Part shown: positions 43,612-55,659 of the stretch, one piece after another
Position numbering within the stretch: the stretch's first letter is position 1
Layout of the letters: each line of letters opens with the position of its first letter
From: Dryas octopetala
Taxonomy: Eukaryota; Streptophyta; Magnoliopsida; Rosales; Rosaceae
NCBI GenBank assembly: GCA_963921425.1
Contig: OY992833.1
Coordinates: 9,899,738-9,963,737 of the forward strand
Direction of reading: 5' to 3'
Length of the DNA stretch: 64,000 nt
Position numbers and translations under genes: made by a program
The notes under the pieces: generated by a model
Databases searched by the model: none
What the model saw: only the letters and a program-made list of their open reading frames with translations
What the model was told of the DNA's origin: nothing

Positions 43612-46600
43612 CTCCCTTCTAAGGCTTTGACTGATAGCACTCCTAGTTGATTCCTTAATTCACAAAATCTTTCTCTAGGAAGAGCCTTGGTGAAAATGTC
43701 AGCCAATTGTTCCTCACTCTTGCAATACAGTAATTCAATTTCACCTTCATTAATGGCATCTCGAATGAAATGATACTTCCTCTTAATATGCTTTGATCTC
43801 TGATGAAAGACAGGGTTCCTAGTCATAGCTATAGCAGATGTATTGTCACACATGAGTGGAGTTGCTTCCATTTGTTCCTCACCAAAATCATGTAGCACAA
43901 ACCTCAACCATATGGCTTGAGTTGTTGCTTCTGCAGCACTGACATACTCAGCCTCTGCTGTTGATAGAGCAACACTGTGTTGCTTCACAGATGCCCAAGA
44001 GAAAGCTCCACTTCCAAATGAGAATGCATAACCTGAGGTAGACTTCATGTCATCCTCATCTCCTCCCCAATCACTGTCACAATACCCTATTAGGACTGCA
44101 GCAGTGTCTTTCTTGTACTGGATGCCAAAATCCAAGGTTCCCTGTATATATCTCAACACCCTCTTTGCAGTACCAATGTGCTTCATTGATGCACAATGCA
44201 TGAATCGAGCTAAGAGGCTTGCAGCAAACATGATGTCTGGTCTTGTAGCTGTCAAATAAAGTAAACTTCCCACCATTTTTCTGTATTGTTCCTCATTAGC
44301 TGCCTTGCTTCCATCATCCTTCTTAAGCTTATCAGATGTTGCTAGGGGTGTAGAGACAGCCTTGCAATCTTTCAAGCCAAACTTTTCCAATAGACTTTGA
44401 GCATACTTCTTTTGGTGAATGAAGATGCTCCCTTCTAATTGGATTACACCAATTCCTAGAAAATGGTGTAGCAGTCCCAAGTCAGTCATCTCATACCTAT
44501 TCATCATTTCTGCCTTGAATTCTTCAAGCATGTTCATGCTGCTGCCAGTGTAGACAATATCATCCACATAGAGTGAGACAATGAGTGTTCCCTGATTTTC
44601 TTTGTTCTTAACATAAAGGGTAGCTTCACTAGGACTCTTCTCGAATCCACACTGCACCAGGTATGTGTCAATGTTGCTGTACCAGGCCCTTGGTGCTTGC
44701 TTTAGACCATAGAGAGCCTTATGTAGCCTGTATACCTTGTCTTCCTGGCCTTTAACAGTGAAGCCATCAGGTTGATCTACATACACTTCCTCTTCTAATT
44801 CTCCATTTAGAAAGGCAGATTTGACATCCAATTGATAGAGCTTCCAACCCTTTTGAGCTGATAAAGCAATTAGGGTCCTAATGGTGTCAAGCCTTGCCAC
44901 AGGGGCAAATGTCTCATTGAAGTCAATCCCTGGCTTTTGTGTATAGCCTTTGGCTACTAACCTAGCCTTGTGCTTCTGTATTGATCCATCAAGGTTGAGT
45001 TTAGTCTTGAATATCCACTTTACACCAACAATTGGTTTGTTCCCTGGCCTATCAACCAGCTGCCAAGTTTGATTCTTCTCAATCATTTCAATTTCATTTT
45101 CCATAGCCTTCTGCCATGCCTTGTCTTTAGCTGCTTCAGTATAGCTTTCTGGTTCCACAATGCTCATTTTACAGTGAGCAAATACCTCATCTAGGCTTTT
45201 CCATTTCTTTGGTGTTGAGTCATAAGTGCTTGCAGGGTCAATTTCAGTTTCTGCAGCATGTGATGTAGGTGGTGGACTAGGACTTGGATTAGCAGTGAGA
45301 GTTGCAATTGGATTGAAGGGGCTCTGTGAAGTTGGACACAGGACATCATGCTCAGATTCAATTTCTGCAGTATGAGAGTCATCTTCATCACTCCAAGGTA
45401 CAGATATGTATTCAGTGGACTTTGAATCCCAATTCCACATTGCAGACTCTTCAAAGATCACACTTCTCGAGACTATCACCTTATTGCTCTTGAGATCAAA
45501 CACTCTATACCCTTTCTCTCTGGTTCCATATCCAACAAACACCCCTTTTTGACTTGTATCATCCAGCTTGTGTCTCAGTTGATTAGGAATATGTGTATAA
45601 CACATTGAGCCAAAGATTCTCAAATGCTTCACTCCTGGCTTCCTACCACTGAAAACTTCAAATGGAGTTTGACCAGTCAAGGCTCGAGTAGGACATCTAT
45701 TTAAAATGTACACTGCAGTGTTAACTGCTTCCCCCCAAAAATAAGTAGGTAGTTTCTTCTCCTGCAACATAACCCTTGCCATCTCCATGATTGTCCTATT
45801 CTTCCTCTCAGCCACTCCATTCTGCTGAGGGGAATAAGCAATAGTGAGTTGCTTTTCTATTCCCAAGTCTTCACAGAACTTCTCAAATTCCATTGAGGTA
45901 TACTCTCCCCCTCTGTCACTTCTAATTTTCTTTATTTTGTAGCCACATTGAAGTTCCACCATTGCTTTAAACTTTCTGAATACAGTAAATGCATCTGACT
46001 TTTGTCTCAGAAAGTATACCCAGCACATTCTTGATTTGTCATCAATGAATGTGAGGAAATACTTGTTTCCTCCCAAAGTTTCTGACATTGGTCCACAGAC
46101 ATCTGTGTGAACCAATTCTAGCAAATCAGTAGCTCTAACAGTCTTCCCTTTGTCAAATGCTTCCCTGTGACTTTTGCTCAATGCACATCCCTCACAGACA
46201 TGCTCTCCTTTTGTGAGTTTTGGTAAGCCAATCACCATTGCTTTGTCCTGCAATTGCAGCATACTTTCGAAATTCAAATGGCCAAGTCTCTTATGCCATT
46301 TCCAGTTGGAACCAGTCACTGTGGCCTTCTTTGCCATCATTGGACTCATGTCCTCGAGCACAAGTGGGAAGCACCTATTCCCTTTCATTTGAACTGCTGC
46401 CACAGGGATTTTCATGCTCTTATCTTCATAAATTTTCACCATGTACTCACCAAATACAAGCCAGTAACCATGTTCCACCATTTGTCCAACACTGAGAAGA
46501 TTTTCATCTAATCCTGGCACAATCATGACTTCTGTGATATACCTTGTTCCTCCCTTGGTTTGCACAGGCAAGACTCCCTTCCCAGTTGATTCAACAATGT

Positions 46601-47798
46601 CTCCAGTCCCCATTTTTATTTTGCATTTCATGCTTCTGTCAATATTGATCAGAAGTGACTCATGACTAGTCATATGGTTGCTGCAGCCACTATCAAGATA
46701 CCAAACACCTTGCTCTTTCTCCACTGAGGCTTTGTGGCATGCATAGAACATTGTGGCATGTTCATGGACTTGATTTGCATAGTTAGCAATCTGTCCCTTC
46801 TTGAGTGGTTGGTGGCAATCCTTCATTACATGCCCAAACCTGTCACAGTTGTAGCATTTCACCTTTCCTTTGAACCAGCACTCTCCATAGTGAGCCTTGT
46901 CACAAACTTTGCATTTTCCTTTCCCGGAATCACCTCCTGGTCTCAAATTTGATTGCACCTTGTTGTCCCATTTCTTTGGTTTCCCTTTCCAGCTTTTGAA
47001 ATTTCTCTTTCCCCCATCATGGTTGTGAGGCTTTGATTGATTGTTCTGTCCTTTGGAGCCAACATTCATACTAGCAAAGGCCCTTTCCACCTTCTCATTA
47101 TCTTCCTCATGCCTGCTTAGCCTTAACTCATAACTTTTCAGAGATGCAAACACTTCATTTACAGACACAGAATTCAAATCACTAGTTCTTTCAAGCACCA
47201 CACACATAGGATCATAAACTTTAGTTACACTGATTAATACCTTCTGCACCATTCTTTGTTGGGACAAGCATTCACCATATTTTTCCATTTGGTTAGTTAA
47301 ATCAAAGAAGCGAGTAGAATATTCAGACAATGCTTCACACTCCCTCATTCTCATGTATTCAAATTCTTTTCTCAGACTTTGCAATTTTACAGACCTGGAT
47401 TGTTCATCACCATGGTATTCTGTTTGTAGAAGATCCCAAGCTCCTTTGGCAGTGTCTTGATTGATAATCCGAGAGAAAATCTCTTTGGATACAGCCCCTT
47501 GAATGATGCCTAGTGCCTTTGCATCTTTCATATTCTGCTCCTCCATGTAAGCTTCCAGTTCATCTTCCTCATCAATGCTGGAGTCTCCTTCCTTCTTAGC
47601 CTTCTCCTTCTTCTTCTTTGCTTCTGGGATTGTTATCCCTTTCTCTACTAGCTTCCAGATGCCATGTGACTTGAAGATAGTCACCATGCGCACCTTCCAG
47701 AACTCATACTCAGTGCCATCGAAAATGGGAGCTCGTAGCTCACCACTCCCAGACCCAGCCATGCCTAGATCTCGATGGAATTGATTCTCTGTTTTCAC
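43596..47798 (-). CDS. Copia gag-pol polyprotein
   Basis: 1400 residues in one frame. Gag of the UBN2 type ([19 protein letters not shown], about 31). Zinc knuckle [14 protein letters not shown] (about 315). Protease [13 protein letters not shown] (about 364). Integrase with [12 protein letters not shown] and [10 protein letters not shown], then [17 protein letters not shown] and [15 protein letters not shown]. Reverse transcriptase with [16 protein letters not shown] and [11 protein letters not shown] (about 1075). RNase H with [19 protein letters not shown] (about 1240). The order protease-integrase-RT-RNase H defines copia. A second ATG 12 codons in (MAGSGSGEL) is an equally plausible start. 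The frame ends inside the 3' LTR. Confidence 0.95.
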   Translation of the reverse strand: MKTENQFHRDLGMAGSGSGELRAPIFDGTEYEFWKVRMVTIFKSHGIWKLVEKGITIPEAKKKKEKAKKEGDSSIDEEDELEAYMEEQNMKDAKALGIIQGAVSKEIFSRIINQDTAKGAWDLLQTEYHGDEQSRSVKLQSLRKEFEYMRMRECEALSEYSTRFFDLTNQMEKYGECLSQQRMVQKVLISVTKVYDPMCVVLERTSDLNSVSVNEVFASLKSYELRLSRHEEDNEKVERAFASMNVGSKGQNNQSKPHNHDGGKRNFKSWKGKPKKWDNKVQSNLRPGGDSGKGKCKVCDKAHYGECWFKGKVKCYNCDRFGHVMKDCHQPLKKGQIANYANQVHEHATMFYACHKASVEKEQGVWYLDSGCSNHMTSHESLLINIDRSMKCKIKMGTGDIVESTGKGVLPVQTKGGTRYITEVMIVPGLDENLLSVGQMVEHGYWLVFGEYMVKIYEDKSMKIPVAAVQMKGNRCFPLVLEDMSPMMAKKATVTGSNWKWHKRLGHLNFESMLQLQDKAMVIGLPKLTKGEHVCEGCALSKSHREAFDKGKTVRATDLLELVHTDVCGPMSETLGGNKYFLTFIDDKSRMCWVYFLRQKSDAFTVFRKFKAMVELQCGYKIKKIRSDRGGEYTSMEFEKFCEDLGIEKQLTIAYSPQQNGVAERKNRTIMEMARVMLQEKKLPTYFWGEAVNTAVYILNRCPTRALTGQTPFEVFSGRKPGVKHLRIFGSMCYTHIPNQLRHKLDDTSQKGVFVGYGTREKGYRVFDLKSNKVIVSRSVIFEESAMWNWDSKSTEYISVPWSDEDDSHTAEIESEHDVLCPTSQSPFNPIATLTANPSPSPPPTSHAAETEIDPASTYDSTPKKWKSLDEVFAHCKMSIVEPESYTEAAKDKAWQKAMENEIEMIEKNQTWQLVDRPGNKPIVGVKWIFKTKLNLDGSIQKHKARLVAKGYTQKPGIDFNETFAPVARLDTIRTLIALSAQKGWKLYQLDVKSAFLNGELEEEVYVDQPDGFTVKGQEDKVYRLHKALYGLKQAPRAWYSNIDTYLVQCGFEKSPSEATLYVKNKENQGTLIVSLYVDDIVYTGSSMNMLEEFKAEMMNRYEMTDLGLLHHFLGIGVIQLEGSIFIHQKKYAQSLLEKFGLKDCKAVSTPLATSDKLKKDDGSKAANEEQYRKMVGSLLYLTATRPDIMFAASLLARFMHCASMKHIGTAKRVLRYIQGTLDFGIQYKKDTAAVLIGYCDSDWGGDEDDMKSTSGYAFSFGSGAFSWASVKQHSVALSTAEAEYVSAAEATTQAIWLRFVLHDFGEEQMEATPLMCDNTSAIAMTRNPVFHQRSKHIKRKYHFIRDAINEGEIELLYCKSEEQLADIFTKALPRERFCELRNQLGVLSVKALEGSIRVN

Positions 47799-47840
47799 TC
47801 TAGCTCACACACACAGTACACGCCCAGTTTACAGAACCAA

Positions 47841-47857
47841 CCTGGGCTCTGATACCA
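47841..47857 (-). promoter_or_regulatory. Copia primer-binding site
   Basis: Minus strand TGGTATCAGAGCCCAGG starts at the base next to the 5' LTR. TGGTATCAGAGC is the standard site for initiator methionine tRNA. Confidence 0.92.
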
Positions 47858-48225
47858 TGTTGATTTTAATGAGACAATGCATATACCTGGAATGTGACCA
47901 GGAATGCAAGCATGTAAAATGGTGCTAGAATGGCAGAGAGAATTTGCAGAGTGATGAGATGGGAAAGAGAGAATGAAGTCACGATAAAGGCATGCTCTCT
48001 GAGCAATGCACACACCAGCATATCATATATTCCATTTGCAATTCAGTTATACAAAACTACATCGTTTCAGCCACAAAGCTGTTAACACACATATGAGCCT
48101 ATGAGCTCTTACAGCAGTAAATGCATCACCCTATGAGGCAATGCCAACTAAGCAGGGACACATTTAATTAACTAACTAAACTAACAAACTTGCTTATCAG
48201 TCATAAGTCTTAATTAACTCTAATA
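47858..48225 (-). repeat. 5' LTR of the copia element
   Basis: 368 bp, same as the other LTR by eye. Confidence 0.95.
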
Positions 48226-48500
48226 GTTACTGCACCACCGGAGATTTATGTCTAGAGATATATATTTTTTCTTTCTTTACTGTTTTACTATTCTAGCTTA
48301 AAGTAGAATCACCACTTAAACATGATTAATATTTGTATTTGTTTTTAACTTTTTACTTAACTTCCATAAATACCACTTATTTCTGTAAATTTATTGCGGA
48401 GACAATTTCAATTTCAATGGTCATTCACAAACAAGCATGCTACTTTTCAATTTGATGTTATGACAAGTAAAATCTTTATGATTCAATAAAGTAACATCTC
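48226..48500 (+). pseudogene. Displaced C-terminal codons and 3' UTR of the cytochrome b561 gene
   Basis: Beginning with the right GTTAC duplication, the host frame continues V-T-A-P-P-E-I-Y-V and stops at TAG (48253-48255). On the left side the host frame reaches MGDDV plus AC at the duplication, so these are the native final codons, now 5 kb away. What follows is AT-rich and fits a 3' UTR; its end is not determined. Confidence 0.85.
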
Positions 48501-49850
48501 CACGCATTTGCTTTATATTAACATTAATCTAAAAGAATGTTTTGTTCCACAAGTAAAATTAATTCCATTACAAAATAATCACACGTACAATGAATACATA
48601 TCAACCTCCTTTCCCAAGTTCCACTAGTTTTCTGTTATCAGGCCTGCAGATACCCTTTCTCCTCCAGGTAGGAATTTACGATTTTTGCAATATCACTCGG
48701 GCAGACACAGTCCCTACTATTTGGCAAATTAGTATTTTGGAGTCTAATTTTAGACATTAACATCAGAAAATGAAAGCTAATTAAGAAATCAAAAAGCATT
48801 TCAAAACAAGGAATATAAGGACATGAATAACAAAGGGAAAACTCAAGGCTAATAGAATTTGATTTGATTAGTAATTTTGCACTATTCTAGAAAAGATTTT
48901 AATAAGGAGCCAAGCATTTTCTTCTAATAAAGTCTAGTACGTGAAAGGGTGCACCAAAATAGTGAAGGGAATAGAAGATCACATATTCAGGCTACAACAT
49001 CTTATCCTTTCAAAACATGGAAAAAAAGAAAAAAAAAGAATGCTACGAAGACATGAAAAAGAAAGGACTTCTACAGTAATTCTTATTTTATCATATATAT
49101 TGTCAAGTTGATCAGTTGCAAGAGGACCTTAGCCCATGCAAATCTTACTGAACGCTTGATATATCATGGTAACAAAATCCCTTTACTATGTATGTATCCC
49201 AAGTTCATATCTTTCAGCTATTATCATAAATAAAAAACAAAAATAAACCAGATTAACCAAAACCATACTGATCAGTGTTAATAACTTGTTTGTATATCAC
49301 ATATTCATACTGGACATGTCTACAAAAATTTCACAAATAAAATTTGACTATCAAGTTCCTAGTTACGCAATAAAACCCACCAAAAACCAATCAGACAAAT
49401 ATATATAATCTTTTGTCTTCCAACCTTACACGAAAAGGGTACCCAAGGTATCTTTATGCACAATATGATGAAGAAAAATGTGTATGGTGGAATAAACACA
49501 TTCAATTCGCATGTGGTAAGAAAACATGCATATATATAATCAGAAATCAACAACAACAATTTTAGTAACTAAATACATATATATTATTGAGGAAGAAAAA
49601 GTGGACAGATTTCATGGAAAAATAGCACATCCAAATGAAAGAGCCATAGGGAACAGCTTCGATGCATCAAATAAGTTAAAAGCATGGAGTAGAAAACAAA
49701 TTCAAATTTTGGCATTCTAGAGCTACAGCCTAAGATTCTTTGTCAGCTTTAATCTTCAATCAAGAGCCACTGCTAATTCTTTTGACTGAATTGCAAAACT
49801 TTTATGCAAAAAATATATATAAATATATATATATATATATATTACATGTG
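48500..49850. other. AT-rich spacer
   Basis: No gene, clear repeat or RNA recognised. An AT dinucleotide run lies at 49815-49841. Confidence 0.5.
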
Positions 49851-49855
49851 TTCCA

Positions 49856-50522
49856 TCAGCTTATGATCATCTTGTTGAGAAATTCAGCTTTCTTAGGTAA
49901 ATATTCCATCACTTCATCCTTGGTCACCCAAACAAAATCCTCACACTTCCCAATTTTCAATTTATTGGTTGCAATCACTTGAGACTTGAAAAAGAATTGT
50001 TGACAAAAGGGAGAAAATGAAAAAAAAAATTACATTAAATTTCAAAAAAAGAAAAAAGAAAAAGAAAAGAGGAAGCAGTCCTTAATATTTTGTATTTGAT
50101 AATAGGAATCATAGGCAGCAACAAATAGACATTTATTAGTTATGGGCTGAAGCCAGTATAAGACAGAAAAATAGATTTCCAAAAGCATACCTTAAAAGAT
50201 GGAGAGTCTGGCACATTGTGTGTTGACTGTATACCCGTATGGGCCATAGGAGCATTTCCAACAAAATATGTGTGGGACAGATCTCCTAGGACAGATTTTA
50301 ATGGAAATTCTGCACACTGAAAATTCATGGGATTTATATGGAAGAATAAGGAGAAGAAATAGAAATATATGGCATCATATACCAGCCATTACCTTCAGCA
50401 ATGTCTCCTCAGACTCATAAACGTTTTCCGAAAAATGCCACACTGGTTTCCCACTAGGAGATCCAGATGTGTTACCATAGAGAAGAAGATATAGTCTTGT
50501 GTCAAGTGCTCTCTGCAATGAC
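49856..50522 (-). pseudogene. MRPL46: 3' fragment of a mitochondrial ribosomal protein mL46-like gene
   Basis: Three exon-like pieces on the minus strand. Exon 50522-50393: AG acceptor before it, GT donor after; RALDTRLYLLLYGNTSGS then KPVWHFSENVYESEETLLK. Exon 50316-50191: AG/GT borders; KSVLGDLSHTYFVGNAPMAH then HNVPDSPSFK. Last piece about 49999-49856: FFFKSQVIATNKLKIGKC then DFVWVTKDEVMEYLPKKAEF then LNKMIIS and TGA. The text matches, from memory, the Nudix-fold mL46 of the mitochondrial large ribosomal subunit. The acceptor expected before the last piece reads GTCAACAATTC rather than an AG site, and the N-terminal half is absent: a LINE scrap begins about 120 bp upstream. I infer a truncated, probably dead copy; the full gene should lie elsewhere. 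Confidence 0.65.
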
Positions 50523-50644
50523 CTAATGAACAAGAAGATTGTAAGAAGGGTTATATAAAGAATATGAGGATCCCACAAATTTATAAGCAATAAGAATTGA
50601 TCAATAACGTGGGAGTTCTGGCGCATGATTTCAAGGAGGCTAAC

Positions 50645-50823
50645 AAAAGAGATGTATGCTCGAATTCACCGTCAACCACTCCGAGGTGGGTGTGCCCGCC
50701 GTCAGGTTGGGTGAAAGTTAATGTGGATGAAGCAGCTACGACCTAGTCAGGTGTCCGAAGTGTCGGAGTCGTGATCCATGATGAAACTGGAAAACTCATG
50801 GCGGCCAGAGCAAACCAAGTGCA
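50645..50823 (+). pseudogene. LINE RNase H-like scrap
   Basis: Plus-strand frame with PSGWVKVNVDEAAT then, past a stop, GVVIHDETGKLMAARANQV, the usual WxKxNxDG...GxxVxRDxxG start of the plant LINE RNase H domain. Cut off on the right by a copia LTR. Confidence 0.6.
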
Positions 50824-51127
50824 TGTTGGAATTAATGCACTCTAAGTGACTTTTTAAAACATTTATATTTATGGTAGCAGCCATGTTAGCTAGAGCAGAC
50901 AATGCATGGCTCATCTTTAGAATTCCTAGGCAAAGTCCTTTCAGCTTTCTTGTAAAGAAATCTCTAGAGCTATATGCTTTTATATTTATATTAGATGTAA
51001 TAGTCAGTAAGCTAATTAATCAAACACTCAAGAGCTCTACTGTAGCAACTCAAACCTTTGTGTTCTATGCATAATTTTTCTACATAAATCTCATGTTTTG
51101 TTTCTTATTTTCATTCCTCATCCAACA
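50824..51127 (+). repeat. 5' LTR of the copia fossil
   Basis: TGTTGGA...TCCAACA ends, 304 bp, immediately upstream of the primer site and gag. Confidence 0.75.
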
Positions 51128-51669
51128 AATTGGTACCAGAACAAGTTCTTTCAATCATACTGGGAGAATAACAAGCTACATCGTAGGATATGTCTTCAAA
51201 AGAAGGCGGATCAGTTTCTTTCTCTTTTCTTCCCATCTTTGGAGGAGAAAACTATGATTTTTGGAGAGTAAAAATGAGGACTTTGCTTCGGTCAAAAGGA
51301 GTTTGGAGCATTGTTGAGAAAGGCTTTAATGAACTAGCAAATGAAGCCGAACTTACACAGCAACAAAGAGAATGTATGAAGCAGATGTGATAAATGATGC
51401 TAAAGCTCTCTCAAAAATTCAAAACGGAGTCACCTCAAACATTTTTCCAGGAATCACAACAGCTCAAACCGCAAAGGAAGCATGGGAGATCTTAGAACGA
51501 GAGTTTCAAGGAGATGCCAAGGCAAGAACTGTAAGGCTTCAGACTTTCACAGGGAATTCAAAAATCTCAAGATGAGTGAATCTAAATGCATCAAAGATTA
51601 CTCATCAAGAGTAAGTGAAGTTGTCAATCAAATAAAAACATTTCGTGAAGCAATCTCAGACTAGAAGGT

Positions 51670-53923
51670 TGATGAGTGTGCATTTTGCATCACTTTATGA
51701 TACTAATTCCTTAACCTAGAGTGTTAGAACTCGATATTTTGTGTTTCTTGTCTTGTTTTTGTGTTTTCAGGTCAAATGAAGCAGAAATGAGAAAAAGAAG
51801 CAAATGGAGCCATTTTGGGACATTTCCTGGTCAAACCAGGAAAACGAGTGAAATCCTGGTCAAACCAGGAAAAGTGCAGAAATCCTAGTCGACTGAGGAT
51901 TCCTAGTCACACTAGGAAACATCAAGTTCAGAACCATCATTGCGGAGCCAGAAATGTGAAATCCTGATTCGAACAGGAAATCCTGGTTGAACTAGGAAAC
52001 CTAACCCAACTAGGGAAAGGAGTCCTAATGACACTAGGAGACCCCAGGGGCAATATGGTCATTACGAGAAGTCGAAATGGATAAAGAATCTCTCATTTTC
52101 AAGGAATCCTAGTTGCACTAGGAAATGTTGGTCACAGTCAACTCTACAAAGTCAAGGTTCCAGAAGCTTCTAGAAGGTGGTGGACATCCATGGAAATGAA
52201 TGGAGGGAAGAAATGAATTTGAATTCAAATGCAAATGAGGGGCAAAATGGGAAGTCAAAAGTCAAGGGCCCATGGGCCTAAGGGATGCCGAACCGAAGAT
52301 GGGCCATGCATGCACATGCAGGGGCCCAAACCCTAGCAGCCTAAAGTCCATGCGTAAGGAGCAAGATGGCAGCTCATGCATGCGCATGCATGCCATGCAA
52401 ACCCTAGCAGCCAAGGAGCCCATGCGCAAGACCCATGCACAAGCCCAAGATGCAAGCTCAAGGTGGCAGCCCATGAAGTGAAACCCTAGCCCACCTTGTG
52501 CAAGCCCAATGCACCTAGTCCAAGATGGCAGCCCATCACGTCAGCCCTAGCAGCCATGCAGCCCAAGACCAGCAGCCCAATGCGTCAAGACCTGGAAGCC
52601 CATGCGCAAGCAAGGAAACCCTAGGGCCTTGCGTGACTCACTTAAGCCCAAAGCCAAGCCTTTGCCGTAAGCCCATAGGTCTCCTAAACCCTAGCTGCAG
52701 CCGCACCTTGTTTTTCCTTGCCTTCCAAGGATTCCTCCCTTACACCTCTATAAATACATCATGTTCTCTCAAACTTCAGGACTTTTAATTCCCATAATTT
52801 TCAGAGAGGCCGAAATCAGAGAGAGAGAGAGGGGAAGGGAGTGGCGTGGCAGCAAGGAAGGAGGACCCTTTGCCGCAAGCCCTAGCTCACCCTAGCCGTG
52901 AGCCACTTGCTTGTGTAGGGGTCCCTTCTCTTCCTTGCTCTGCTGCAGCCACTCTCCATTGTTTGCTTTAATTTTTCTTCTAGAATTCTTCTTTTAATTT
53001 GGTTTTGTGTTTCTGATTGCATTATTAATATGGATTGGGATTTTATTTATGTAATTCAGATTTCGTTTATTTATTTTAGTTTTAATTCTGTTTATTATTT
53101 TAATTATGTAGGTTCATTTATTCTATCTTGCATGTTAGTTGTAGGTTGATTAATGGATTTGCATGCTTTAACAAATCGTTTATCCGTCTCTTGGTCTGTT
53201 AGTTTGATGTTTGCATGTATTAAATTTCCACTATCTATTAGAACCCGTCACTAGTTGTTTGCATCCTTTGACTGGCCACCTTAGGGTAATTGCATCTAGT
53301 TTATTTGTTAGGTTTAGCTGTGAAATAGTCAAAGACACTAAACCACAAGTAACAAGGGAATAAGGGATTATTCTTGATAGTGGGGTTGGGCGACCTCTAT
53401 AAGGAAATAGTCAAAGCTTATATGTTGTTCATATTTGACGTTCTTACAAAACTTAATGACTCCTGCATGGGTAACAGCTGTCTTAGCTTGAACTAGGGAA
53501 CATGTAGGTTAACTGGCTAAGGAAGGCCCAAAAAGCTCTTAGTTTATGCATTAGGAGAACAATTGCGAGAAAGTATAGTGCCAAACCTTTTTAGCAGTCA
53601 AACTTTAATATGTTGTGTTCAAATTAACTGTCATTAGCCTTGGATGGTTATTGCATGCTTATCTGATTTGAAACTGAAAACTTAACATTGCAAGATAGAA
53701 TAAAGGGTGTGTGCGTGTGGTGATGTGTGCGTGTGTTTCCATCTTTCCAAAACCCCCCATTTAGTTATTCTAGTGATTAATTGAATTGATTTGTTGTGTA
53801 TTAACCATTCCCTGTGGGATCGACCTCGTGCTTGTACGCTTTGCTATTGATGCGATTCGTGCACTTGCGAGTAAACTTAGAATGAGATAATTGCTTATTT
53901 TGTTCTAAGAAAACACATCAACA
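51670..53923 (+). mobile_element. Solo LTR (2.25 kb) nested in the copia gag
   Basis: Starts TGATGAGTGTGCATTTTGCA, ends AACACATCAACA, and is flanked by AAGGT at 51665-51669 and 53924-53928. No internal coding region, primer site or repeated ends are seen, so a single LTR left by recombination fits best. A TATA box (CTATAAATACATC, near 52749) sits where a U3/R border would be. CCTGTGGGATCGACCTCGTG near 53810 is text I associate with long plant gypsy LTRs. The first third has several TCCTGGTCAAACCAGGAAA-like repeats (51820-52130), and 52.3-52.7 kb repeats CCCATGCGCAAG motifs. Confidence 0.75.
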
Positions 53924-54438
53924 AAGGTAGTTGAGAAAATACTAATCAGCTTGCCTGAAAAGTATGACCACATTGTTGCTGCAATAGAAGAATCCAAGGA
54001 TATCACCACTTTATCAGTTGAACAATTGATGGGCTCTCTAAAGTCTCATGATCAGCAGAGAAGACTTAGACGAAATGACCAAGTTGTTGAAAGTGCTTTC
54101 CAAACGAAGCTCACTTATAAGCCACATAAGTTCTACAAGAAAGAAAATCCAAAGGGTAACCAACAGTTTGGAGATCAAAGAAGATGGAAAAAGGGAGACG
54201 TCAGCAGGGAAGAAGAAACTAAAAATGACAGATGTATGACTTCTGATTACAATAAACCTCCTTGCAAAATTTGCAATAAACCAAATCACTCTATTGCTAG
54301 CTGTTGGCATCGTGGAAAACCCAAATGCAATTTATAGTAAGAAATTTGGGTATCTTGAAAAAGATTGCAGATTCAAGGCCACTAACTAAGCAAATTTTTC
54401 TGAAAGTAAAGATGATGATGATGAAGATGAGAACCTAT

Positions 54439-54600
54439 CATTACAAGAAAAAAGAGTTTGGGCGACGAATCTCGTTCCTCTTCCAAAGTTGATTTTCGTC
54501 ACCCAATGTTTTGGGTGACGAAATGTATTCGTCGAGAGTTTGGTCGCCCAAGCCATGACGCCCAAGACTTTGGGCGACGAAGAACCCCTCGTTCAAGAAA
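54439..54600 (+). mobile_element. CACTA end entering the copia fossil
   Basis: CATTACAAGAAAAAAGAG followed by six TTTGGGCGACGAA-type motifs. It is a variant CACTA left end (CATTA for CACTA). Its partner is not certain: the end at 63764 has different subterminal text and the 3-bp flanks do not match (TAT against ATA). Confidence 0.6.
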
Positions 54601-54619
54601 AATCAACAAATAAAAATTA

Positions 54620-55635
54620 TGCTAAAACGATCACTTGTGTATGGTTTTAAAAGCCAAACACTTCACATCTAAACATCAATTCCTCAGTTAAAATCGACAT
54701 CATAAAATAATTAAAATTATGCAATTTTCATAATTCATTAAGTATTAAACAACCAACTCAAAGAATAACTAGAAAACAAGTATAAATTAAATTATAAACT
54801 TTCATAAACATTTTCAAAAATAAAAGTCCATTCACAGTGAGAAATATAGCTCCGATTCTCCATCGGATCGTCATGCACCTCGGTAGTGTCACCTGAAAAT
54901 AAGTTGGATGGAGGCCAGAGGTGGTTGAAATCCGGGGAGATAGAGGGGGGTTGCAGCTGGAATTTCTGCGTGCAGGGGAGCTGCCCAGCGAGGAGGAAGG
55001 CCAGGCTGAGCTGATCGGCCAAAAGGGAAGGTCGCTGGCAAGTCTAGGTGGTCGGAGAAGGTCGACGCTGGCTGGTTGTGGTGGTGGCTGGTCGATGTGT
55101 GGTGTGCGCAGGGTGGGTTGCCGGAGAGAGAGAAAGAACACAGGGAGAGAGAGAGAGAGAAGAATGAGGAGAAAGAGAGAGAGTGGGCTCGGGGGAGGTG
55201 GTCGGAGTCGGGGAAGGCTTGTCGGTGGTCTATGGTGGTGGCTGTGGCAGCTGGTGGTTGCGGGTAGGGGTTGTGGGAGAGAGAAGGAAAAATGGAGAGG
55301 GAGAGAGAGAAAGAGAGTGTGGGTCCGAGGGAACCAAGAGAGAGAGAGAGGGGGCTGATTTAATTAAGGTGTTTGGGTTTTTGAAATTACTCAAATCCCT
55401 TTTCTAGAAAAATCTCTACACTTCCCACAAAATTTCCAATTAGAACACTGTTTTCGCCTACGCGTTTGGACACTCGAGTTTCTAGTTAGCCGTCTCGACC
55501 TTAAAGGCCACAAATTTGAATTTTTAAAATGCCCCTCTAAATACTAGAATTCCCATTCAAAATTTCAATAAAGTCTGTTCAATAAGATTAAATTTTTATT
55601 TAAAAAAAATAAGACTTGGGAGTCGGGTCATTACA
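54620..55635 (-). repeat. LTR-like segment
   Basis: On the minus strand it starts TGTAATGACCCGACTCCC at 55635, similar to the start at 29706 (TGTAACGACCCGACCC). It then holds a GA/CT-rich, leader-like stretch (54930-55350). Open frames here are low-complexity. No partner LTR or clear left boundary. Confidence 0.35.
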
Positions 55636-55659
55636 AAACATTACGCAAACAATAGAATT

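Larger units (their letters stand above)
43244..48225 (-). mobile_element. Ty1/copia LTR retrotransposon, recent and whole-looking
   Basis: 4,982 bp with two 368-bp LTRs that look identical, a primer-binding site, one continuous gag-pol frame and a purine-rich tract, flanked by GTTAC. It lies antisense to the cytochrome b561 gene it entered. No break is evident. The LTR identity makes it very young, possibly still polymorphic in the species. Lineage within copia not assigned. Confidence 0.97.
50824..54438 (+). mobile_element. Copia fossil: 5' LTR and gag, truncated
   Basis: 5' LTR 50824-51127 (304 bp, ends TGTTGGA and TCCAACA) is followed at 51131 by TTGGTACCAGAACAAG, a diverged initiator-Met primer site. 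Gag is recognisable in 51190-51669 (FGGENYDFWRVKMRTLL; VTSNIFPGITTAQTAKEAWE) and 53929-54440 (LPEKYDHIVAAIEESKDITT; zinc-knuckle-like CKICNKPNHSIASCWHRG). A solo LTR splits the two parts and a CACTA end removes everything after gag. Broken at several places. No 3' LTR, so age cannot be set from LTR divergence. Confidence 0.85.

Noticed and set aside
54758-55407. Frames of 127-145 residues
   Set aside because: GA/CT-rich low-complexity in an LTR-like region, with no domain.
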